From Mastacembelus armatus (taxonomy: Eukaryota > Chordata > Actinopteri > Synbranchiformes > Mastacembelidae), in assembly GCF_900324485.2 (NCBI RefSeq), contig NC_046648.1:17357739-17421738 (forward strand): a DNA stretch of 64,000 nucleotides. The letters run 5' to 3'. Under the pieces are notes generated by a model, which did no database searches, had not been told where the DNA came from, and saw only the letters and a program-made list of their open reading frames with translations. A program made the position numbers and the translations under genes. Shown here one piece after another: positions 54,324 through 64,000 of the stretch (position 1 is the first letter of the stretch; each line of letters begins with the position of its first letter).

Positions 54324-57300
54324 ATGGACAGAATGAATTTTCTCTCCTTCCTCCTCCTTTGCTTGACTTCGGTTGCCAATGGCAACAAAGGTCAGTTCCT
54401 TATCCTTTTCACTGTTAACTGCATTTAAGTGTTGATATGATGGTTTATATTGCCATGGGAGCACGCAGAGCTGTCAAGGTTTTCAGACAGGATCATGGCC
54501 GTTTTGTCCTGAAATGCTCCTGTTTATTTTTATTGCTTTGTCATACGTGTCATAGAGAGACACAGCATTAGTTTCAATCATTACATAAACAGTGCATTTG
54601 AGCCTGCATACATACATGTTTAAACATTTTGTGTTTCTTCTTCTTCATGGTCCAAGCATGCATGTGCCTGTTTCGTCAGTGCTGAGACTCTGAGATGATA
54701 AATCTGTTTCCCTGTCTATAGCAGGTTTATCATCCTGGAAAAGCATGACCCTGATTCAACATCATTGTTCCAATGATTATCATGCTGGGGGAAGGTGAAT
54801 GAAACAGACAGCGTGGAGGGAGAATGTCAGGGAAGGAGGCAAAGGAGAGCGATGCAGGGGAGATGAGGAAACTGAGGGGGGGGGGGTGTTAGGAGAGACA
54901 GAGGAGAAGGAGATGTGACATGAGAGGACGTGGCCGAAAAGACGCAGGATGATAAGGAGGAAGGAGGTGGAGAGAGAGGTGGGACGTTAGATCAGGTGAT
55001 GAGGGAAAATGGAAAAGTGTGAGATACCAGAGTGTTTGCATTAATATATGTGTACGGGAGGGATGGGTGAGAGTTGTGGAGTGACAGACATAGGAGGCTT
55101 GCCAGGGGAGACAGCGAGAGAGAGGGGGCTGGAACGGGATGCCTCTCAATCTGTAATCCTGGATGTAATCCACAGGACTGATGCTCAGATTAATGCTATA
55201 GAGCAGAGCAGAAGAGGGAGGGAGAAGATCAGCTGCAGGGACAGAGGCCAGGAGATAAATGACCAAAAAAGAGACATGGCACAGGATTTTGGAAACAGAG
55301 GAGACAGTGTCAGGCTGGACATTAAGAGGAGATGGTGAATATCTTTGATCAGGACTGGGTTTTGAACTTCAGTCCTTTTTTGATATTGATCAAAATGTCT
55401 TTGAAGTATATAGCATCAGAAACTGTGGTATGGAAATTGGTATGCAAAGTTCATCTTCAATCAAGATTTTTTTTTTCTATTAAAGTAAAAGTGGCTAGAG
55501 CTGCAACTAACAGTATTTTCATTATTGAATAATCTATTTGCAAGAAAATGGTGAAAGATGCCTGTCACAGTTTTCTAAAGCCCAGTTAATCCGAGTTAAT
55601 TCATGAAATCAGCTTTTTTTTTTTTTTGTTCAACAAATAGAACAAGCCTAAAGATATTCAGTTTATTATTTCAGTTATTTGATGTTTGCCACATTTGCTT
55701 TAATCAGTTATCAAAATAATTGCCAATTGTTTTTCTGTTGATTGTCTAAAAGTAAATTATTTTAGTATAAAAATGTTCCATTACAAGTAAATGCACTCAA
55801 CTTTTTAGAAGTAGCAGTAGAAATAGCAGCAACATTTGCTTAGTGCAGGTATCCAATCAGCTCTATCATCAAAAAACTTAAAAGGATGGCCAGCGCAGTC
55901 TTTGAAGAAACTGCAGCATTTTCCCTGTTGACTCTACTCTTACAGATGAGAAGGCAGAATTAGTTCCAGTCAGATTTTCTGGAAAATTCACTGTGAAGAC
56001 AACAAAGCAATTGCTAAGCACAAGTGTTGTGCCTCTGTCTGATTTCACTCTGTAGCTACAGCGTTAAGAGATTGAGGACAACAGAGGGGGAAAGCACTCC
56101 AGCTTTTGTTTCTGCTCTTTGCTGGAGTGTAAAATCATCATCCTTCTGGCTCATTAACTTGGCCTTTGATCATTCAACACAGAACATTCAGCACAGGGAT
56201 GAATAATTAATTTGCAATTAAAGGTTAAATTCACAGTCAACTTCAGACATTTGATTCTCTGACTCTGTTGTTTTGGAGTGCATTATTGTGCAGCCTCTGT
56301 GGCAGGCCAGTTTGACTGACTGATACGAACAGTATACTTCCCTGTGTGTGTGATAAGGTGAAATCTGCCTGGCTTTAATTATACTGTCAAGTTGGAAGGT
56401 GTGCAAAGTGGTGCTTGTCATGCATGGCAGAAGGTGGTCTATAAGGAGAAAGGAAGAAAGGCAGGAAATCTGCGAGGGTGTGAATGTGATTCAATTGTGT
56501 CTTTGTGGTCACACACATGCATATATGTTGTGTATTATTCCACTCATGCACACTCTCACCATGTCCTTGCCCATAATGGAGTGTTAAAAATAGACATGTT
56601 GGTGCCTTCTAATTGCCCCATTTAACCCAAAGCCTCTTTGGTCTCCTCTCTGTGCCATTCAGCCAATAAGCACAAGCCATGGATCGAGACAGAGTACCAG
56701 GGGATTGTCATGGAGAACGACAACACCGTGCTGCTCAATCCTCCACTATTTGCCCTGGACAAAGATGCTCCACTTCACTATGCTGGTAACAACAACAGCA
56801 ATAAACAGCATGGAACACTATAGGAAGAGTGAACTGGCAGAAAACACTCTCAAATGTTGAAATTCATCCTTAGGTGTGCTTGAAAATCCACAGAATCAGA
56901 CAGGTATACTATAGGAAGACAGGTAAAGAAGATCAAAAAGAAGATCAAAAACTTCCCAGCCAAACTGAAAATGATCTAAATATGATTTTTGAAGACAGGG
57001 TGACGTTGCAGCTGTGTGACCAATTTGTGGGTGAAATGTTCTCTAGTAAAAATGATGCTGATGATTACACAGACGTTTGGAGCCGTTGCCAGCCATATTT
57101 CCCAACAGAATCTCAGTAATAAAGTCGGTGTATTCGGTCACAGAGTCCACTATTTTTAGACCATCATAGTGTAATTCAACCCCTCATTGCAGGAGCAGTC
57201 AGCATCGCTCTGCCGCTGCAGCCTGATGAAATAAGGTTATCATGTTTGCACTCAGAGTCCTGGAAATAACCATGTTCAGTCAAATTATAACTGATCTCCT

Positions 57301-60300
57301 AGAATTACTCAGGGGCTCCATGAAATTTATTGGGCTCGTGTCAAGAAGGAAAAGAAAATTAGCTGTTTGAGCACGACTCTTCCCTACCTTTGAATTATGT
57401 CAGGCAGGGAAGCTCAACCACTATTCTAAGGGTTTTATTTCAAGTATCAGCTGAAATCCATTTTATTCTGTTTCTATAATGATTGTGTTAGTAAGATTAA
57501 GTGCCACTTAAAGGAATCTCCAGATACCTGTCTGCATTTCTGATATAAGGCTGGTTGATATGAACTCAAATCTACTAAGTTTCACAATTAATTTGTTTAA
57601 TATTCATTATTTCGGACTTATTTATCCTGATATAGAAGGTAATACATTGAGAGACTGTGGATATTTGAACTGGATTGTGAGCTGATTGAGTGGCCAAATT
57701 TCAGCTTATATCTCATTGGTTGCTATACAATTACATTAATGACTGTAAATTGTTATTTGTATAGCAATTTTCAAAACAAAAGATAAAACGTGTTTCACAG
57801 AAAAAACAGGGAAAAATGTGACAGGGCACAGAAGCGCTCTATTGCACAAAGTTTAGGTTCATCTAAAAATGAGTTTTTAAGTAAAGAAACACTAAAGTAA
57901 AGAAATGAATTATATCTATACAAGAATGTGCTGGAGGTGCAATGGAGTTTCTATTTTTTTTTAATCAGTGAAACTTAATACAAAAATCAATTCTTAAATC
58001 TACTTGAGGCTAATATGAAGCGGGCTATAATGAGGGCTAGGGGAATACAATTTCTTCTCATAAACAGCTGGCTGCAGCATTTTGTGTAGTTTAAGATGTG
58101 AGTGGCTTTTGCTAGTCAGGCAGGTGAAAGTGAGAGATTCAGTGATCAAAAACAAAAGGCAGAAAGATTTAAATAAAACAAATATTGAAGAAATATAATG
58201 ATGATAAAAAACAAAATACAGGCTAGTCATATGGTATTCAAAGGATGTATTTATTGAAAATTACAATATTAATTTATAGTGTTTATAATTAGCTGATTTA
58301 AGTTTATTACCCAGACCTATTATGATAGGATGAGGAAATTCTCCCTGCGTCTTCCAGGTGAAATCTGTGGCTTCCGGGTTCATAATGGCCCTTCAGGTTC
58401 AGGTTCAGTCCAATTCGAAGCAGTGGTTCTGGATCGCTCCACGGGTGAGGGTCTTGTCCGATCCAAGGAGCCGCTGGACTGTGAGAGCCAGCGGGAGCAC
58501 AGCTTCACCATCCAGGCCTACGACTGTGGAGAGGGACCTGATGGAGTCAACAGCAAGAAATCCCACAAGTTAGTCCAACCTCTCCTCTTCCTCTTAAATG
58601 AAATAGATGTTTCATCTTATTAACAGTAATTACAGTGACTGAGGTTTCCTAAGCCTATTCAGCTATTTTGCTTCATATTGTTCCAATAATTTCTTTCTCT
58701 CTGCTGGTGGTTTGCTCCCAACTCCTCCTCCCCTCAGGGCCACTGTGCACGTCCGTGTGAACGACGTCAATGAGTTCTCCCCTGTGTTTGTTGAGCGTCG
58801 TTATGAGGCTTCAGTCCCAGAAGGGCGTCTATTTGACCGAATCGTGCGAGTAGAGGCTCTTGATGCCGACTGCTCCCCGCAGTACAGCCAGATTTGCTTC
58901 TATGACATCATCACTCCAAATGTGCCCTTTGCTATTGACAATGATGGTGAGAAACATTTCATCTTGTAGTTGTAAATCAAAGCTGTTGGACTCACAGACC
59001 TGTTAATATTTGTCATTCACAGCAAGAGAAATACAAGACTCCTGCTAGTCGCCATATTATTTTACCTCTTCGCTGTCTGCACTCACTGTTCTGCATGGCC
59101 TTGACAATAATAACTAAATTCAATATTCAGTTGACTGTTCAACTCTAAAACTCCGGATGAATACTTGAAAAAACACATACCAGTCATCGATGAGATATTG
59201 ATGTCTGTATAGTAACAGAGTGAGAGGATTGCAGGTGCTTAATTCCTGCCACAGGTAGAAATCAAGAGATGTTAAAATAGATTTTGCGTGGGTGGACTAT
59301 TGTTCTGTGTCTGAATAAACACTGCAGCAGCTGTTTGGTTTAATATAGCTTTTTTTTTTTTTTTTTTTTTTTTGTTCCAGGCTGCTTGTAAATTCCCCAA
59401 ATTCTGAAGTGAACGTTACAAATTGCTGTTGTATTCATTGACCGGTTGGTGAAAGATCAATCGTAGCCATTTTGTAATGTGACACAGCAGCTGAGGCGGC
59501 CCCTGTTTTAGTATGACTGCAGAAATGTCTTGGACTTTTGCAGAGGTTTTGCAGATGATGAGTGGTTCCTTTCTTTTTTGGGTCAGCCTGGTACTGCAGC
59601 ACAGAGATCTTTTGTTCTAACCTTGTTCAGATGCAGTCGACCTGTCACCGTATATTTACTTTGTCTTTTCTATTACTCGCAATGTCTCTTTCATCCCTCT
59701 TTCTCCTCTCACCATGTCACAGCATCTTCTTTCTCACCTATTGTCAGCACACTGTGGCACACTGACAGCCTATCACTACCTTTATTTCTAAAATCCTGAA
59801 AATCCTTCAGTTCTTGTGCTGTTTCTTTTTGTTTTCCCTGAATGTAGTGCACTAAACAGGACAGTAGCCATGAAAATGTGTATGTGCAATAATAAAAGCT
59901 TTATCAATAGGTGCTCAGCTTTCAATTACGCAAGCATGTTGCTGATGACTAATTCTTCTATTTCGGTTCCCCCTTTTTTTCTTTTTTCTTTGTTTCATTT
60001 TTCCTTGTCCTCTCTGTATCTTTGTCTCTGTCGTCAAGGTAACATTAAGAACACAGAGCCACTGGATTCAAAGCGTCAGCGTGTTCACACCTTCTGGGTC
60101 ACCGCCTTCGACTGTGGAAAGAATCGTGCTCAAGCTGATGCCCAGGTTGTTGTCACGGTCAAGCCGTCCTGCAAACCCGGATGGATCGGTAATCAGTGTC
60201 ACATAATTCTCCATTTTTGTCCCGAAGACCCTCCTTGGATAAGTTTTACAAAGCTTTAGAAATATGTTTTAGTCCTTTTTTTGGTTGAAACGATCGCTTT

Positions 60301-63300
60301 GATTTGTGCAAGCTGTATGTTATTTGTTTTATCTCATTAAACTTGCATATATTTTAGTCCAAATATTACATTACAGGCGTCAGGTTTCAGCTACCTAATT
60401 ATGTTTTTTTTAGGATGGACCAAACGTGTAGAATACACACCTGGGTCTGGTAGCATCCCCCTGTTCCCCAGCTTGCATTTGGAGACCTGTGAGGAGACCG
60501 TGTGGAACATCCAGGCCACCGTAGAGCTCCAGACCGGCCACATCGGGAAGGGCTGTGACAGAGACAGCTACTCTGACAGATCAGTTCGCCGACTCTGTGG
60601 TGTGTTCTGGATTAAACCTAAAACATGACTAATCAGAGAGCACAAGCCTTTCGTTTAATCCTCTTGTTTTTTGCCTTCATCAGGTGCAGTCAGGGGAGAA
60701 GTAGACCTCCTCCCACCTCCAAGTCCTGCAGCCAACTGGACTGCAACTCTGCCCACTCTCCCTTCTTCTGATTCTTCCCTGGTCTTCTCCTTCAATGGAT
60801 CCAACCATGTGGCTGTGGTGCCTGATTCGGTTGTTTCGACATTATCAGGCGACCACTTCACCCTCCAGCTGTGGATGCGAAGGGGTGGTTCCAGCATCCA
60901 GCCTGCGACTACTCAGACCAGAGGAAATCGCAAGGAGGAGGAGACAATTGTGTGCAGCACTGTCAAGAACGGTGCGTTATATCACAGGGTCATGGTTTCA
61001 ACAGGATTTATAGTCATTTTTAGTGTTTTCAAATATGTGGATGCTATATTGGGCAATCTTGGTAAGTAAAGCTTAAAAAATGTTGCATCGTCTTCAAATA
61101 ACCCACTGAAGATTACTCATTCAAATCCCTAGAGCTGCACGGAAAATCAAGCCTGTAAAAAAAAAAAAAAAAAAGAAAGAAAAGCTAAACCATGGCTATC
61201 AAGGTGCTCTTGAAAGAAACACTTAACACTGAGCTGCTCGACTTAGGCAGGACAGTGGAGCGCAGAGCAGTAAAATGCTCTAATTATACCAGGCAGAATA
61301 TTCCCCCTATTGCTGAAAAAGTGCAATGAAATTTATGAAACAGCTCAATGCACATTTTTATTCCTTACTTTTGTTATTCTCTGAAGTTTTGACAGGACGG
61401 CACTGACCCAGTAATTATTTTCCATTTCTCTCCTCTCCTGCTCTGCAGATGACACCTTCTCCCACTACTCCCTCTCTGTCCACGGCTGCCGCCTCTCTCT
61501 CTTCTACTGGCCCGACGTCTCAGCCGCACGGCCCGTCAAGTTCTTGTGGAAACTGGAGCAGGTATTGAGGGAATGGCAGGGCTTAGTTTTGATGTTTCCA
61601 CTTACTCAGGTTCATCTGTGTTTGTACCTTGAATATAAACTGAACTGGTAGAAAACAAACATATGGTCTATTTAAAAACACATTTTCTAATAATTGATAT
61701 AGTATGTAAAAAAAACAACAAAAAAAAAACAATGTATATCACAAGATGCATTGAAAAGGAATTTCTACAAGCCTAAAATCAGACAGGACACTGAACTGTA
61801 TATGTGTTGCATCATAATACATGATATTTTGAATCTTGATCATGGGGGAAACTTGATGTATGTGAGTATTTGCCCTTTGGTGTTGGGGTTAAGGGGGCAA
61901 GAGGGTTTGTTTTGACTGAAGCCATTGGTCCTAGACAGACTGAACCAGCATGGATTAAAGGATGCTGAGCTGATACTGAGAAGATTTGTCAAATCCTTTT
62001 GTCTGAATCACAATGTCTTATTACCCGCTCCCTCTGCCTAATTCTCTGATTCTCTTCCTTCTGTTTTAACCATATCTATAGAAAGAAGGCTAAAGTAAAT
62101 GTGTACCAGTGATGGAAAGTAACTAAATACACTTACTCAGTAATTTGCCAAACCTGCTCTTTAACTGATATTTTAAGTACATTTTACTTATTGTATTATT
62201 ATTGTACTTCTACCTAAGTAGGACTATTAATGCAAGACATTTACTTATAACAAAGTATTTTTACGTTGTTGTATTAATACTTTACATCAGTAATATATCC
62301 ACTACTTATTTTAACATTGATATTTGACTGTCTGTCCAACAGGTGTGTGACAGTGAGTGGCATCATCTTTCACTCAGCGTACAGTTCCCCTCAGTGACCC
62401 TATACGTGGATGGCGTGACCTTTGACCCCGCCCTGATCCATGACAACGGAGCCATCCCCAACCCAGCTCCACGCCAGAGGATGTTTATTGGTGCCTGCTG
62501 GGGTAAGACGCTGAGGTCTATGCTCAGTGAATCCACAGCTGACATACATTTTATTCCAGCTTAATAATGTATTCTGACAGAAATGAATGCAGGCAGAGAG
62601 TGAGGAATCTTTTGCATAAACACTATGAACAGCAATTCTGGATTTTTATTCCTCGTTTGCATTCCCCCATCACTGAAATTTCATTTAAATCACACATCAC
62701 CGAAGGTAGCAGGCTAAAGAAATTCTTCTGGGACATTTCACACCATTCAGTCCCTCCATTCAGTCTCTTACAATTTGGTTGATGCGTTTTGTCTGAGTGC
62801 TAATAATATAACTGACTTATCACTTATTCCGGACAGCAGAACAACACAAGGGGCCAGACAGCTATCAACCACTTTACACCTGAACTGCTGAGAAACTCTG
62901 GATGCCAATTAGCAGTGAAATACACACATGCACACACACACTCACACATTTGCTGTCTCTCATCCACAGTGGAAGTCGCTCTGCTGCCTGCATGGCAACA
63001 GCTGCTGCTAGATAATGAGGAGATGGTGTATTCTGAAATATCGTCTGCAGCATTTTCTCTCGCATTTCTCACTCCTGCCTGCATGTGTTAGTTTTTTAAA
63101 ATTCTTTATGTCAGTCACTGGCACCGACAGCCTTCCTGTTTTCACAAGTGTCTTACTCTCTGTTTTCACCTTCTCTATTCCCTTTTGCACCTCTCTGATT
63201 TTCCCTGCAGAGCCTGAAGAGAAGCAGAAGGAGATATTAAACAACACCATCCCAGAGGGTAAAGACTCAGGTGACCTCCTTGTTTTCATTCTATTGTCTG

Positions 63301-63555
63301 CATTAGATTGTGCAATCTGCTCTGTCTTTGTTTTATTTATGTGCACATTAGAATATTTAGGGGTTGATAATGAATGTGCTGACACTGTGTTGTCTCTGGT
63401 CTTTAGTGAAGTATGTGGGTGGTTACCACGGCCTTTTGTCGGGAGTGACGGTGCGTCCTGGCAGCGTGGAGCCCCACAGCGTGGTGGAGTGTCTGTACGC
63501 TTGCAGAGAGGGGTTGGACTTCGGAGACCTGGAGACTCTGGGATCTGGCATGAAG
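54324..63555 (+). CDS. clstn3: Calsyntenin-3, N-terminal part (continues past the window)
   Basis: Eleven coding exons: 54324-54390, 56663-56785, 58358-58568, 58738-58946, 60039-60188, 60414-60599, 60684-60971, 61449-61561, 62343-62502, 63211-63270 (or 63258) and 63407-63555. They give about 572 residues of a protein that is roughly 950 aa in mammals. Calsyntenin-3 is a type I membrane protein of the postsynaptic membrane that binds neurexins and promotes synapse formation. A signal peptide (start MDRMNFLSFLLLCLTS) is followed by NKHKPWIE, two cadherin repeats (about residues 30-250, with VRVNDVNEFSPVF and DADCSPQYSQICFYD), a CDRDSYS segment, and the laminin-G/LNS domain (from about residue 330, with LDV-like FTLQLWMRRG, HYSLSVHGCRL and FLWKLEQVCDSEWHH). 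FDPALIHDNG favours CLSTN3 over CLSTN1. The transmembrane and kinesin-binding tail lie beyond 64000. Confidence 0.94.
55497..55835. mobile_element. Composite of two miniature DNA-transposon-like remnants in clstn3 intron 1
   Basis: 55497-55755 begins GAGCTGCAACTAACAGTATT and runs through CTAAAGATATTCAGTTTA to TCAAAATAATTG, matching the order of the fish repeat also seen at 26401. Directly after it, 55760-55835 holds an ACAAGTAAATGCACTC and AGAAGTAGCAG piece typical of the other element family (GTGGAAAGTAACTAAG). Confidence 0.55.
59350..59373. repeat. Poly-T tract
   Basis: A run of about 24 T ends in TTTGTTCCAG, which resembles a polypyrimidine tract plus acceptor. No exon with a matching frame follows. 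Confidence 0.7.
62108..62310 (+). mobile_element. hAT-like miniature element remnant in a clstn3 intron
   Basis: Begins GTGATGGAAAGTAACTAAAT and continues with ACTTACTCAGTA, TTTTAAGTACATTTTACTT and GTACTTCTACC, all in the order of the common fish repeat. It lies just upstream of coding exon 9. No transposase frame is present. Confidence 0.6.
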
Positions 63556-63835
63556 GTAACACCTCAGAGAGCTGCATTATACCATAAGACAGAGAGAAAG
63601 GACACACAAATGAAATACATTTTAGACATATCTAATTGATTTTTTTTTTTTGTTGTTCCCATTTGTAAATTTGCAGCCTCTAAAGTTCTTATTTAAAACA
63701 CAGCAGTTCTCTAGTAGACCATATTTTATGGTTGCCTTATATACACACCACTGTTCAGTCATGTGATAGTGACCTGCCTTCCTCTTTCTGTGCACATTTA
63801 TTTCTGATGTTATACTTGGTGTTTATGGGTTGTAG

Positions 63836-64000
63836 ACAATGGTGGAAAGTAACTAAGTAGTTTGTCAAATACTGCACTTTGAGAAACTCATTTTATTTTA
63901 TATATCTTTTCTACTAATTCTACTAATTTCTGATTAGTGCATTAATAATTAGAAGAATAAATTAATATACTTTTCTGTTTTGAAATGCGGAATTCTGCAT
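63836..64000 (+). mobile_element. Second hAT-like miniature element remnant, cut by the window edge
   Basis: Begins CAATGGTGGAAAGTAACTAA, the same terminus as the copy at 62108, then decays. Its far end is outside the window. Confidence 0.55.

Noticed and set aside
63008-63607. 199-codon minus-strand open frame over clstn3 exons 10-11
   Set aside because: It crosses two well-supported plus-strand exons and shows no family signature.

Overview
This window is nuclear DNA of a ray-finned (teleost) fish. Genes are split by many short GT-AG introns. Each encoded protein matches a vertebrate family from start to stop. The non-coding DNA carries fish-type repeats: an RTE-like LINE tail, a tRNA-headed SINE, short hAT-like and Tc1-like remnants, and many microsatellites. 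All identifications rest on reading the sequence and on remembered family sequences; no database search was run.

Eight protein-coding genes can be assembled exon by exon in a consistent reading frame. From left to right: a cdc42-like Rho GTPase (minus, 191 aa); mlf2 (plus, 248 aa); eno2, neuron-type enolase (plus, 434 aa); atn1, atrophin-1 (plus, about 1726 aa); an unnamed three-finger C2H2 zinc-finger gene with a pure CAG20 tract (minus, 288 aa); tpi1, triosephosphate isomerase (minus, 248 aa); lpcat3 (plus, 464 aa); and the first 11 coding exons of clstn3 (plus, running off the right edge).

MLF2, ENO2, ATN1, TPI1, LPCAT3 and CLSTN3 all lie in human 12p13.31, so most of the window is a conserved synteny block. 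The cdc42-like gene and the zinc-finger gene are not part of that human block as I know it. The genes do not form an operon or pathway. The two glycolytic genes, eno2 and tpi1, are neighbours by old linkage. lpcat3 is an ER phospholipid enzyme and clstn3 a synaptic cadherin-like membrane protein.

Layout: 1-590 no recognised feature; 590-4400 cdc42-like; 4449-5520 microsatellite plus LINE fragment between two divergent promoters; 5740-9890 mlf2; 9890-11547 eno2 upstream DNA with a TG/CA inverted repeat; 11549-15185 eno2; 15700-27990 atn1, with a TATA box, uORF-rich leader and a His-Ala repeat; 28000-33660 a gene-poor stretch; 33670-34034 SINE; 34180-35160 zinc-finger gene; 36400-39930 tpi1; 40110-42370 no recognised gene; 42370-51260 lpcat3; about 53050-64000 clstn3.

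I found no wholly novel system. The points most worth a second look are the atn1 leader, where the last uORF overlaps the main start codon as TAATG; the 40-codon His-Ala tract in atn1, which is also a 75-bp alternating pyrimidine-purine run; the CAG20 tract in the zinc-finger gene beside an atn1 that lacks polyglutamine; and the exon-restricted divergence of the cdc42-like protein.
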